Shown here one piece after another: positions 32,580 to 41,155 of a DNA stretch of 60,822 nt. Source of the stretch: an uncultured Agathobacter sp. Its GTDB lineage: Bacteria > Bacillota > Clostridia > Lachnospirales > Lachnospiraceae. Position numbers and translations under genes: made by a program. The DNA lies in assembly GCA_910587655.1 (NCBI GenBank), contig CAJUND010000016.1:1-60822 (forward strand), in the 5' to 3' direction. Below the pieces are notes generated by a model. That model saw nothing but the letters and a program-made list of their open reading frames with translations, was not told where the DNA came from and searched no databases. Each line of letters begins with the position of its first letter. Position 1 is the stretch's first letter.

Positions 32580-33764
32580 GTGAATAAATGGGAACGAATG
32601 GAAGAGGAGCTGCGCGCATTACAGGATAACCACCTGTACCGCAGGATAAAAGTAATCGAAAGTCCGCAGAAATCCCATGTCCGTTACCAGGGCAGGGATA
32701 TGCTGATGCTTGCCTCCAATTCCTACCTGGATTTATGTGATGAGGAATGCATCAAGGCATATGCAGCAGATGCGCTCAGGGAATACGGCACCGGCTCCGG
32801 CGGCTCCAGACTTACCACCGGAACAACAGTATTACATACGAAGCTGGAAGAGAGCCTGGCGCGGTTTAAGGGCAGGGAGGCGGCGGTCGTGTTTAACACG
32901 GGATTTGCGGCAAACAGCGGAATTATCCCGGCACTGTGCAAAAAAGGCGACGTTATTTACAGTGATGAAAAAAACCATGCCAGCATCATTGACGGCTGCA
33001 GGCAGTCAGCGGCGGAAACGGTTATTTACAGACATAACGATATGGAAGACCTGGAAAAGAAAATTCTGGAACATCCGAAAAAACAGGGACTGATTGTCAG
33101 TGACGGGGTGTTCAGCATGGACGGGGATATCGTAAATCTGCCCGTGCTGGTAAAGCTTGCAGATACCTACGGACTGCTGTCCATGATAGACGAGGCGCAT
33201 GCCACAGGGGTGATTGGAGCCGGCGGGCGCGGCTGTGAGGAATATTTTCATATGGAAGGGAAAACGGATATTCTGATGGGCACGTTAAGCAAGGCTATTG
33301 GTGCGGAAGGCGGTTATGTCTGCGGTTCCCGTACCCTGACAGAGTATTTAAAAAATAAGGCGAGAAGCTATATTTTTTCCACCTCACTTTCCCCGGTGAC
33401 AGTGGCGTCAGCAGAGCGGGCGCTGAAACTGATCGAGGAGGAACCGCAGCGTGTGCAAAAGCTTCAGGAAAATACCAGGTGGTTTTGCGAAAAACTTAGG
33501 GCGCATGGAATCAGTGCCAGTTCAGAGTCTGCGATTGTGCCAGTACGAATCGGGGATGAGGAAAAGGCAGTGAAGGTATCCGAACGGCTGATGGAGCGGG
33601 GATATTTTATTCCGGCAATCCGTTATCCCACGGTGAAAAAGGGAGAGGCAATGCTGCGCGCTGCGCTGATGGCTACCCATACCAAAGAAGAACTGGCGGC
33701 AGCGGCGGATGCGGTGGCGTCCGCTGTGGATTCCGTGGAAGATACCAGAAGGAGTATGATATGA
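32580..33764 (+). CDS. bioF: 8-amino-7-oxononanoate synthase
   Basis: BioF joins pimeloyl-CoA and alanine to 8-amino-7-oxononanoate with PLP. The 394-aa product shows the alpha-oxoamine synthase pattern: GSGGSRLTTGTTVLHTKLE near residues 73-91, DEAHATGVIG near 205 and the PLP-lysine motif GTLSKAIGAEGGY near 238. The start is a GTG at 32580. It overlaps bioD by an ATGA, so the operon is tightly packed. Confidence 0.93.
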   Translation: MNKWERMEEELRALQDNHLYRRIKVIESPQKSHVRYQGRDMLMLASNSYLDLCDEECIKAYAADALREYGTGSGGSRLTTGTTVLHTKLEESLARFKGREAAVVFNTGFAANSGIIPALCKKGDVIYSDEKNHASIIDGCRQSAAETVIYRHNDMEDLEKKILEHPKKQGLIVSDGVFSMDGDIVNLPVLVKLADTYGLLSMIDEAHATGVIGAGGRGCEEYFHMEGKTDILMGTLSKAIGAEGGYVCGSRTLTEYLKNKARSYIFSTSLSPVTVASAERALKLIEEEPQRVQKLQENTRWFCEKLRAHGISASSESAIVPVRIGDEEKAVKVSERLMERGYFIPAIRYPTVKKGEAMLRAALMATHTKEELAAAADAVASAVDSVEDTRRSMI

Positions 33765-34447
33765 GCAAAAAAATTTTTATTACCGGAACCGGAACGGATG
33801 TGGGGAAAACCTATGTGGCGGGACTGATGGTAAAAAAATTAAAAGACAGCGGCAGAAACGCAGGCTATTATAAGGCTGCCATGAGCGGAAACGAGCGTGG
33901 TGCAGACGGAAGCCTGATTCCGGGGGACGCTGTTCATGTGAAAAATATTTCAGGAATTGCACAGCCTGTCACACAGATGTGTCCCTATGTTTATGAACAC
34001 GCGGTTTCCCCCCATCTGGCGTCACGGCTGGAGGGAAATCCGGTCTGTCTGGATGTTGTGGAAAGGGGCTTTGGGGAAGTGTGCAGCCGCTATGACTACG
34101 TGACCATGGAGGGCAGCGGCGGTATCCTCTGCCCGGTCTGTTTTGATGAGGAAAAAATCTGGCTGGAGGATGTGATTAAACGGCTGAAACTTTCCTGTCT
34201 GCTTGTTGCCGATGCGGGACTTGGCACGATTAACAGTGTGGTATTGACTGTGGAATATATGAAAAACCACTGTATTCCGGTCAGGGGAATTATTTATAAC
34301 CATTTTCATCCGGGAGACGTTATGGAAGAGGATAACGTGCGGATGTGCGAATACAGGACGGGCATCAAAACCCTTGCCTGCGTGCAGGACCAGGATACGG
34401 AGCTTGCCATGGACGGGGAACTTTTAGCATCCCTTTATGAAGAATAA
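33761..34447 (+). CDS. bioD: Dethiobiotin synthetase
   Basis: BioD closes the ureido ring of dethiobiotin from 7,8-diaminononanoate, CO2 and ATP. The 228-aa product starts KKIFITGTGTDVGKTYVAG, the P-loop signature of the family. YKAAMSG near residue 39 and MEGSGGILCP near 115 follow. The ATG overlaps the bioF stop. bioB, needed for the last step, is not in the window. Confidence 0.93.
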   Translation: MSKKIFITGTGTDVGKTYVAGLMVKKLKDSGRNAGYYKAAMSGNERGADGSLIPGDAVHVKNISGIAQPVTQMCPYVYEHAVSPHLASRLEGNPVCLDVVERGFGEVCSRYDYVTMEGSGGILCPVCFDEEKIWLEDVIKRLKLSCLLVADAGLGTINSVVLTVEYMKNHCIPVRGIIYNHFHPGDVMEEDNVRMCEYRTGIKTLACVQDQDTELAMDGELLASLYEE

Positions 34448-34464
34448 AAAGAGAGGTGACTGTT

Positions 34465-35667
34465 ATGATCTGGTATCCATACCAGCAGATGAAAACAATG
34501 AAGGAACCGTATAAAATTACTAATGCAGAGGGCGTGTATCTTTACACAGAGGACCGGAAAATGATTGATTCGGTTTCCTCCTGGTGGAGTGTCATCCACG
34601 GATATAAGCACCCGGTTCTGACGGAAGCGATGAAAAGCCAGGCAGACAGGTTTTCCCACGTTATGCTGGGCGGACTGACCCATGAGCCGGTGCAGAAGCT
34701 GGCGGACAAACTGGCCAAATGGCTTCCGGGCGACCTGGATTACTGTTTCTTTTCGGATTCCGGCAGTGTGGCGGTAGAAGTGGCGCTTAAAATGGCACTG
34801 CAGTATTATGTCAACAAAAAAGATTTCAAAAGGACAAAGGTTCTTTCCCTTACCCACGCTTACCACGGCGATACCTTTAAGGCGATGGAGGTCGGGGATG
34901 ACGAGGATTACCATTTTATTCTGGAAGCTTACGGCGAAAAGAAGGATGTAATACATATCCCCACGCAGATTCAGGCGCTGGAAGAGGTTTTTGCCGCGCG
35001 GCATGAGGAATTCAACTGCTTTATTGTGGAGCCGCTGTTACAGGGCGCGGGCGGTATGCGGATGTACGATATTTCTTTTTTGAAACGGGCGAGACAGCTG
35101 TGCGACCAGTTCGGGGTTCTGCTTGTATTTGATGAAGTGGCAACCGGATTTGGAAGGACGGGAAACCGTTTTGTGGCGGACCTTGTGCAGCCGGATATCC
35201 TGGTGCTTGGCAAGGCGCTGACCGGAGGATATATCGGGCATGCGGTGACGGTTGCAAACCATAAGGTATATAACGGTTTTTACGGGGATGAGCCGTGGAA
35301 GGCGCTGATGCACGGCCCTACATTTATGGGAAATGCGCTTGCATGCGCTGTGGCATTAAAATCCATTGAACTGTTTGAGGAGGAGGATTATATTTCAAAA
35401 ATCCGCCGTATTGAAGAGATTACAAGACGCGAAATGCAGGGATTCAAACATCCGAAGATTCGTGAGGTGCGGATGATGGGCGGTTGCGTCTGCGTCGAGG
35501 TAAAGGATGCAAAAGACCTTTCCGGTTTCCAGCAGTTTGCTTTTGAGCGGGGCGTGTTCAGCCGTCCGTTCCTGAATTATATGTATGCAATGGTGCCTTA
35601 TGTAATAACAGAGGAAGAGCTGGTAAAAGTGTTACAGGTAATGAAAGAGTGGTTTTCCATCCGATAA
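34465..35667 (+). CDS. bioA: Adenosylmethionine-8-amino-7-oxononanoate aminotransferase
   Basis: BioA transaminates 8-amino-7-oxononanoate to 7,8-diaminononanoate with S-adenosylmethionine and PLP. The 400-aa product begins IWYPYQQMKTM and has SSWWSVIHGYKHP near residue 37, FFSDSGSVAVEVALKM near 95, VFDEVATGFGRTG near 220 and the PLP lysine in VLGKALTGGYIG near 249. The frame opens at 34456 with GTG, but AGAGGTGA before the ATG at 34465 favours that start. It is the last gene of the biotin operon. Confidence 0.93.
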   Translation: MIWYPYQQMKTMKEPYKITNAEGVYLYTEDRKMIDSVSSWWSVIHGYKHPVLTEAMKSQADRFSHVMLGGLTHEPVQKLADKLAKWLPGDLDYCFFSDSGSVAVEVALKMALQYYVNKKDFKRTKVLSLTHAYHGDTFKAMEVGDDEDYHFILEAYGEKKDVIHIPTQIQALEEVFAARHEEFNCFIVEPLLQGAGGMRMYDISFLKRARQLCDQFGVLLVFDEVATGFGRTGNRFVADLVQPDILVLGKALTGGYIGHAVTVANHKVYNGFYGDEPWKALMHGPTFMGNALACAVALKSIELFEEEDYISKIRRIEEITRREMQGFKHPKIREVRMMGGCVCVEVKDAKDLSGFQQFAFERGVFSRPFLNYMYAMVPYVITEEELVKVLQVMKEWFSIR

Positions 35668-35763
35668 CCAGGAGAAAATTTGCATAATTACTTTTTCACT
35701 GACGGTTTTTGTGGTATGATAGGAAAAACGTGATGAAAAATCTCAGACAGGAGCTGGAGACGT

Positions 35764-37503
35764 ATGAATGCAAAAGAGAAAAAAGGATTGGGAATTCTTG
35801 CAAAGCTGACACTGATGTGTGCCCTGCCGATTATTTGTGCGGATGTGATTCTTTCGGTATATTCCATTAACGCCCTGCAGAGGGGAATGAAGGAAAAAGT
35901 AATAGACGGACTTGCCCTTTTATGCCAGTCGGTCTCTGCTTCTTTTGATGCGGTTGACCAGGGGGATTACTGCATGAAAGGGGATTCGCTTTATAAAGGG
36001 GATTATAATATCGCGGAACACGAAGAGGTCATTGACAGTTTTACGGCCGGTAAAGAGGCGGCAGTCACGCTTTTTTACGGGGATGTCCGGGTAGCCACTT
36101 CTTTATTTAACAAGTCAGGGGAACGGATACTTGGAACAAAGGCTCCGGATATCGTTGTTGAAGAAGTTTTAAATGCCGGGGGAGATTACAGTTCAGACAG
36201 TATCACCATTAATGATGAAAATTATTATGCCTATTACCAACCGGTAAAAAACAGCGACGGTTCTGTGGTAGGCATGGTCTTTGCCGGACATCCGAGTAAG
36301 GATGTTGATACGACAATCCGCAATAAAACAGTTGTTATTGTGGTTATTTCCCTTGCCATTCTGCTGGTGGCGCTGGTAATCTGCATGTTCCTTGTAAAAG
36401 GGATTGCCGCCATTATTGTACGGACCGGCGGTATGCTGGTAAATATTTCCGACGGCAACCTGAAGTTTGAACTCAGCGATGGAGCAAAAAAGCTTGGTAC
36501 AGCAGCAGGAAACAGGTCGGATGAAATCGGAGCCATGGTTAATTCCATGTACAGACTGGCGGAAAAACTGCAGGGTATGGTTGGAAATATTAAGAAAAGT
36601 ACAGATAATGTGATGAAGTCAAGCAATTCCATGGAATCCATGGCATCACAGACCAGTTCAGCAGCAAATGAAATCAGTCATGCGGTTCATGACATTACCA
36701 GGGGTGCTGTCACACAGGCCGAGGATATTGAATCGGCAACTGCAGAGGTTGCAGAAATTGGCTTCATGATTGAAAAAATTGTCAGCGGTGTGAAGGGGCT
36801 GGACGATATCTCCATGTCCATGAAAGAGGCGGATAATGAATCCGGACGGATTTTAAACGAACTGTGCGAGTATAATGAGAGGACGCTTGGAGCGTTCAAA
36901 AAAATTGACGCATCTGTGCATACAACCAATGAATCCGTGGAAAAGATACAGGATTTTGTGGACATGATTACAGAGATTGCCAGCCAGATTAATATGTTAG
37001 CGCTTAATGCAAACATTGAGGCGGCAAGGGCCGGCGAAGCCGGACGGGGATTTGCTGTTGTCGCTTCACAGATTTCACAGCTGTCTGACAATACTGATAA
37101 TTCTGCGAGGGCAATCAGGGATATTATCTGCCAGCTGACTGCGGATTCCGGAGCCTCTGTTGAAATTATGGATGAGGTGGGGGAAATTATTGCGCAGCAG
37201 AAGAAAAAGCTCGAAGAAACAAAGACAAAATTTGCTGATGTCAGCGAGGGAATTGAAGCTTCCATTATAGAAACCAAACAGATATATGAGCAGACAAAAG
37301 AATGTGATGAGGCAAGGGTGAAAGTTGTCGGGGTCATCCAGAATCTGTCCGCCGTTGCGGAAGAAAATACTGCATCTATCGAGGGAACAAACACATCAAT
37401 GCAGGAGCTTAATGCAACGATTACTTTGCTTGCGGATACGGCAAAAGACTTAAAAGTCATTGCGGATGAGCTTGAGCATGATGTTGCATTTTTCAAAATT
37501 TAA
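35764..37503 (+). CDS. Methyl-accepting chemotaxis protein with sCache_3-like sensor
   Basis: The 579-aa receptor has membrane helices at about residues 13-37 and 192-215. The extracellular domain (VRVATSLFNKSGERILGTKA, then YYAYYQPVKNSDGSVVGMVF) has the single Cache type 3 pattern. A HAMP-like segment and a long coiled coil follow, with the signalling tip NANIEAARAGEAGRGF near residue 418. An AGGAGCTGGAG site precedes the ATG. It is probably a chemoreceptor for a small molecule not inferable from sequence. A possible promoter with TATGAT lies near 35715. Confidence 0.9.
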   Translation: MNAKEKKGLGILAKLTLMCALPIICADVILSVYSINALQRGMKEKVIDGLALLCQSVSASFDAVDQGDYCMKGDSLYKGDYNIAEHEEVIDSFTAGKEAAVTLFYGDVRVATSLFNKSGERILGTKAPDIVVEEVLNAGGDYSSDSITINDENYYAYYQPVKNSDGSVVGMVFAGHPSKDVDTTIRNKTVVIVVISLAILLVALVICMFLVKGIAAIIVRTGGMLVNISDGNLKFELSDGAKKLGTAAGNRSDEIGAMVNSMYRLAEKLQGMVGNIKKSTDNVMKSSNSMESMASQTSSAANEISHAVHDITRGAVTQAEDIESATAEVAEIGFMIEKIVSGVKGLDDISMSMKEADNESGRILNELCEYNERTLGAFKKIDASVHTTNESVEKIQDFVDMITEIASQINMLALNANIEAARAGEAGRGFAVVASQISQLSDNTDNSARAIRDIICQLTADSGASVEIMDEVGEIIAQQKKKLEETKTKFADVSEGIEASIIETKQIYEQTKECDEARVKVVGVIQNLSAVAEENTASIEGTNTSMQELNATITLLADTAKDLKVIADELEHDVAFFKI

Positions 37504-37533
37504 CTTTTATAATTTTTTTGGGAGGAATGAAAC

Positions 37534-37884
37534 ATGAATGTTACCACGCAAAAAGGAGATATTGTTTTAGGCAGTAAAGAAGAAATTAAAAAACTTATGG
37601 AAGCAGGCAAATCAGAGCCGGATGAAATCTGGTTAAGCGGCGAAGAGGAATATCCGTGTCTTGTGATATTTATTTACGGAGAGTACGTCTATCTGAATTA
37701 TTTTGAGGATGAAGGGGACTGCCTGCAGCCATGCGGCGACTCGGAGGAAGAAGTGACATTTCACATCGGGGACAAGGAGTTTACGCCTGATGCAGTTGTA
37801 TCATTTGAAACGGCGGTTGCGTGCATGGAGGAGTTTTTTGATACAGAAGACTGCCCGGAGTGTATCGAATGGGAGGAACTGTAA
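37534..37884 (+). CDS. Imm1-like immunity protein family member
   Basis: The 116-aa acidic soluble protein resembles the Imm1 immunity family. CLVIFIYGEYVYLNYFED near residues 45-62 is followed by the ending FTPDAVVSFETAVACMEEFF, then CPECIEWEEL. Such proteins neutralise toxins of contact-dependent or secreted polymorphic systems. No toxin gene lies next to it, so it may be an orphan immunity gene. GGGAGG lies about 8 bases before the ATG. It could be co-transcribed with the chemoreceptor 30 bases upstream. Confidence 0.6.
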   Translation: MNVTTQKGDIVLGSKEEIKKLMEAGKSEPDEIWLSGEEEYPCLVIFIYGEYVYLNYFEDEGDCLQPCGDSEEEVTFHIGDKEFTPDAVVSFETAVACMEEFFDTEDCPECIEWEEL

Positions 37885-37891
37885 CTTTTTT

Positions 37892-38038
37892 GTTACTATT
37901 CACGGGTCAGGAATGCGCACTAGCTGCGCATTCCGTGAGAACATGATTCAGGAGTGAGGGGCGATTTTTGCGAAGCAAAACTCTAATATCGCCCCGAATT
38001 GTTACTATGAGCGGTCTTCCGGACCGTGAATAGTGACA
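37892..38038 (-). repeat. Structured intergenic repeat, copy E, bounded by 14-bp inverted repeats
   Basis: GTTACTATTCACGG at 37892-37905 is matched in inverted orientation at 38025-38038 (one G-T). Inside are a GGAATGCGCA hairpin near 37910-37934 and the family hairpin at 37958-37995. That hairpin has outer stem GGGGCGAT/ATCGCCCC, inner stem TTTTGC/GCAAAA and a one-sided bulge reading ATTAGAG on the minus strand. A CGGTC/GGACCG hairpin follows. The terminal inverted repeats give it the look of a miniature mobile unit. Confidence 0.65.
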
Positions 38039-38076
38039 CTTTTTTGGACTGTACAGAAAAATTATGAATTATCCGT

Positions 38077-38105
38077 TTGATATTGTCACATATTTGTAGT
38101 AGAAT
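38077..38105 (+). promoter_or_regulatory. Sigma-A promoter of the ATPase/TOPRIM pair
   Basis: TTGATA at 38077-38082 and TAGAAT at 38100-38105 are 17 bases apart. The transcript would start near 38112 and run into a 9-bp inverted repeat before the first gene. Confidence 0.65.
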
Positions 38106-38117
38106 ATAAAGGAGAGA

Positions 38118-38140
38118 TTAGTTCGTATTTCACGAACTAA
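38118..38140. promoter_or_regulatory. Inverted repeat in the leader of the ATPase/TOPRIM pair
   Basis: TTAGTTCGT at 38118-38126 and its exact complement at 38132-38140 are separated by 5 bases, just downstream of the predicted transcription start. It may be an operator or an mRNA hairpin controlling the defence-like pair. The ribosome site (GGAG at about 38147) lies 6 bases after it. Confidence 0.5.
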
Positions 38141-38159
38141 GATACTGGAGATGTGTGAT

Positions 38160-39287
38160 ATGATATTAATGGATGTTAAAATTGACAATTTCTTTTCGTT
38201 TACAGATTTTCATATGAATATGTCCTATCCCAAAAAAATAATCGGCTCGTATATTCCTATGGAATGGCTTGCGCATTTCCCTAATTTCCGCTATAAAAAA
38301 GTAAATGTGATTATGGGTGCAAATGCAACAGGAAAGACTACGTTCGGGCAGATACTGCAGGATATTTTTAATTTTCTGGAAGATAAAAGCTATGAGGATC
38401 TTGTGCAGGATATCTGTGAAACGGATAAAGCTGCTGCTTTTTCGGTGGATTTGGTGTTATCTGGCAGTACGCTGTACCGCGTTAAGGTCTGCTTTGATGC
38501 GGTATATGGAAAAGGCTATGAGGCAGAGGATATACATGTACAGGTTTCCAGCACAAAGATTCAGGCAAAAGACAGCTATGAAACCTGTGTAAAAAGGCTG
38601 GAGGCTGATAGGGAAGGGCATGAGGATTTGTACTGGAGGGAACTCCGGAAAATAGGGGGGTTAAGCTGGCAGTTTGTATATCCGGATGATATGGCTGATT
38701 TTTCACTCGCATATAATAACGACCTTTATCTGAAGGTGCTGGAACAGACCTTAAAACTGCTGGATCCGGGTATCTGGAAGGTGGAACGTCTGAAAGAAGT
38801 GAAAAATTCCCTTGTAATCCGGATGTTTGACCAGGATATTGTTCTGCAGAAGGGAAATCTGTCAAATATATCCCATCTTTCCAGCGGAACAAAAAACGGA
38901 ATTGCGATTGCGGAAATGCTTGCGGGAATTTTTACAGGGGAATATAAATTTTATTACTGTGATGAGAAATTTTCCTATGTTCATTCGGAAGTGGAAAAAA
39001 CAATGCTTACTGTGATGATACAGCGTCTTCATGCAGACGGACAGCTGTTTTTTACAACCCATAATACAGACATTCTGGATTTGCCCCTGCCAAAACATTC
39101 ATTCACATTTATGTGCAAAGAAATTACAGAGACAAATGCCGTAATTTCATGTGTGTATGCATCGGATTTCCTGAAAAGGAATACAGATTCTCTGAGAAAT
39201 GCATATGAAAACGATTTGTTTTCATCGCTGCCGGATACAGAGGAAATTTATCGGCTGGCTGAAATAACAGAGCAGGGGGACGAATGA
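38160..39287 (+). CDS. AAA-family (SMC/OLD-like) ATPase of a putative defence pair
   Basis: The 375-aa protein has an ABC/SMC-type ATPase organisation. It starts MDVKIDNFFSFTDF, the usual opening of AAA_15/AAA_21 proteins. Walker A is IMGANATGKTTFG near residues 53-65, the signature-like segment is ISHLSSGTKNG near 240-250 and a Walker B-like YYCDEKFSYVHSE lies near 264-276. FFTTHNTDIL near 297 serves as the H-loop. It resembles the ATPase halves of AbiL, PARIS and similar systems. ATG 38160 is preferred over 38151 because of GGAG 9 bases before it. It overlaps the next gene by ATGA. Confidence 0.72.
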   Translation: MILMDVKIDNFFSFTDFHMNMSYPKKIIGSYIPMEWLAHFPNFRYKKVNVIMGANATGKTTFGQILQDIFNFLEDKSYEDLVQDICETDKAAAFSVDLVLSGSTLYRVKVCFDAVYGKGYEAEDIHVQVSSTKIQAKDSYETCVKRLEADREGHEDLYWRELRKIGGLSWQFVYPDDMADFSLAYNNDLYLKVLEQTLKLLDPGIWKVERLKEVKNSLVIRMFDQDIVLQKGNLSNISHLSSGTKNGIAIAEMLAGIFTGEYKFYYCDEKFSYVHSEVEKTMLTVMIQRLHADGQLFFTTHNTDILDLPLPKHSFTFMCKEITETNAVISCVYASDFLKRNTDSLRNAYENDLFSSLPDTEEIYRLAEITEQGDE

Positions 39288-39790
39288 GAAAAAACCAGAG
39301 GTATTTATATTTGGTTGAAGGGGAAAATGAAAAACGGCTGATTGATGTGCTGAAAACAGAACTTCAGGTAATTTATGCAGGTAAGACGCAGGTATTTAAC
39401 CCGGTTGAAGAAAAAATCACGAATTTGCGTCTGATGAATATAGCAGAGAATACACTTGTGGTTCTTGTATTTGACACGGATATTCCCAAATCTGATATTC
39501 TGCTGGACAATATCAAAAAGCTGGATTCCTGTCCACGCGTCACAAAAGTCTGTTGTATTCCCCAGGTAAAAAACATAGAAGATGAATTAATACGTTCATG
39601 CGATATCAAAACAATTAAAGAACTTACGAAAAGTAAATCAGACAGGGATTTTAAGAGGGACTGGCAAAACTGCAGTAATCCTGGAAAACGACTGCAGAGC
39701 TGTGATTTCCGGATTGCGCGTTTATGGGATCAGAATCCGCCGGCTCCGTTTCATGTCATTTCAAATGATTCCGGACTACTAAAAAAGTAA
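39284..39790 (+). CDS. TOPRIM-like (RloB/AbiLii-type) partner of the ATPase
   Basis: The 168-aa protein begins RYLYLVEGENEKRLIDVLKT, the G-E motif that opens TOPRIM-like nuclease domains. LVVLVFDTDIPKSDIL near residues 57-72 supplies the D-x-D. VKNIEDELIRSCDI near 95-108 is a further conserved acidic segment. It is shorter than typical RloB proteins. With the coupled ATPase upstream it forms an ATPase/TOPRIM pair of the kind found in anti-phage systems (AbiL, PARIS and OLD-related). Nuclease activity is inferred only. Confidence 0.65.
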   Translation: MRKNQRYLYLVEGENEKRLIDVLKTELQVIYAGKTQVFNPVEEKITNLRLMNIAENTLVVLVFDTDIPKSDILLDNIKKLDSCPRVTKVCCIPQVKNIEDELIRSCDIKTIKELTKSKSDRDFKRDWQNCSNPGKRLQSCDFRIARLWDQNPPAPFHVISNDSGLLKK

Positions 39791-39855
39791 GGCATCATAT
39801 ACATGCACTTTTGTTGCATAATTCCAATGGAATGTTGCAATCCGAAGAATCCCCC

Positions 39856-39883
39856 TTGCAAACAGTTTCTGTTGCGTTATAAT
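39856..39883 (+). promoter_or_regulatory. Probable sigma-A promoter of galKT
   Basis: TTGCAA at 39856-39861 and TATAAT at 39878-39883 are 16 bases apart, 55 bases before galK. Upstream at 39814-39840 is an inverted repeat with TTGCA ends and ATTCC/GGAAT arms that could be an activator site or a terminator for the TOPRIM gene. The perfect ATTGCGCAAT LacI palindrome of the galactan locus is not repeated here. Confidence 0.55.
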
Positions 39884-39937
39884 ACTCATAACAAGAACCG
39901 CAGGGGTTCATAAATGTGGAGAAGGAGAAATACTAAA

Positions 39938-41107
39938 ATGATTGAAAATGATGTATTGGCAAAATTCAAAGAGGTATTCGGGGACGGCGGTGAAATCGGT
40001 GTATATTTTGCGCCTGGACGCGTCAATATGATTGGGGAGCATACGGATTACAACGGGGGACATGTGTTTCCGTGCGCACTGACAATCGGCACTTACGGTG
40101 CGGTCAGAAAAAGAACAGATAAAAAACTCCGGTTTTATTCCATGAATTTTGAAAAGCTGGGTGTCCTTGAGTCTTCCATCGAAGAACTGAAACCGGAAAA
40201 AGAGGCGGAATGGACGAATTACCCGAAGGGGGTTATGTGGGCATTTGCAGAAAAAGGAATGAAAGCAGACTGCGGACTGGACCTGCTTTTGTTTGGAAAT
40301 ATTCCAAACGGTTCCGGACTGTCTTCCTCAGCATCCGTGGAAGTACTGACCGGATATATCTTAAAGGATCTGTTTGGATTTGATGTGACAAACCAGGACC
40401 TGGCGTTAATCGGACAGTTTTCCGAGCGCAATTTTAACGGGGTTAACTGCGGAATTATGGACCAGTTTGCAATTGCAATGGGCAAAGAGGGACATGCCAT
40501 TTACCTGGATACGGCAACCCTTGATTATACCTATGCGCCAATCGAGTTAAAGGATGCCAAAATCGTAATTTCCTGCAGTAATAAAAAGCGCGGACTTGGG
40601 GATTCCAAATATAACGAAAGAAGAAGCGAGTGTGAAACCGCACTGGCAGAGCTGCAGAACGTGATAAAAATCGCAGCCCTTGGAGAGCTGACTAAGGAAC
40701 AGTTTGAAGCTCATAAGGACGCCATTAAGGACGAAGTACGGAGGAAGAGGGCAAAACATGCCGTATATGAAAACCAGCGCACCATCCAGGCAGTAAACGC
40801 CCTGAAAAATAACGATGTTGCACTGTTTGGAAAACTGATGAATGAATCCCATGTTTCCCTTCGTGACGATTACGAGGTAACGGGAAAAGAGCTGGATACG
40901 CTTGTGGAAAAGGCATGGGAAATTGACGGGGTAATCGGTTCCCGCATGACCGGAGCCGGATTTGGCGGATGTACTGTAAGTATCGTAAAAAATGATGCTG
41001 TGGATACCTTTATTAAAGAGGTTGGGGACGCCTATAAAAAAGAAATCGGATATGAAGCGGATTTTTATGTAGTGGAAATCGGTGACGGGCCTAAGAAATT
41101 AATATAA
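39938..41107 (+). CDS. galK: Galactokinase
   Basis: GalK phosphorylates galactose to galactose-1-phosphate with ATP (Leloir pathway). The 389-aa product has the galactokinase signature GRVNMIGEHTDYNGGHVFPC near residues 28-47, the ATP-binding GSGLSSSASVE near 126-136 and the C-terminal MTGAGFGGCTVS near 342-353. A GAAGGAG site sets the start at 39938 rather than the in-frame ATG at 39914. galT follows after 48 bases. Confidence 0.95.
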   Translation: MIENDVLAKFKEVFGDGGEIGVYFAPGRVNMIGEHTDYNGGHVFPCALTIGTYGAVRKRTDKKLRFYSMNFEKLGVLESSIEELKPEKEAEWTNYPKGVMWAFAEKGMKADCGLDLLLFGNIPNGSGLSSSASVEVLTGYILKDLFGFDVTNQDLALIGQFSERNFNGVNCGIMDQFAIAMGKEGHAIYLDTATLDYTYAPIELKDAKIVISCSNKKRGLGDSKYNERRSECETALAELQNVIKIAALGELTKEQFEAHKDAIKDEVRRKRAKHAVYENQRTIQAVNALKNNDVALFGKLMNESHVSLRDDYEVTGKELDTLVEKAWEIDGVIGSRMTGAGFGGCTVSIVKNDAVDTFIKEVGDAYKKEIGYEADFYVVEIGDGPKKLI

Positions 41108-41155
41108 ATTTCAATATTTCAGACTTACCAGGTTTTGAAAAAGGAGAGGGAAATT

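Noticed and set aside
36687..37496. 269-aa Ser-rich minus-strand frame
   Set aside because: It is the antisense shadow of the coiled-coil part of the chemoreceptor gene; long Ser/Ala/Ile-rich antisense frames are expected there.
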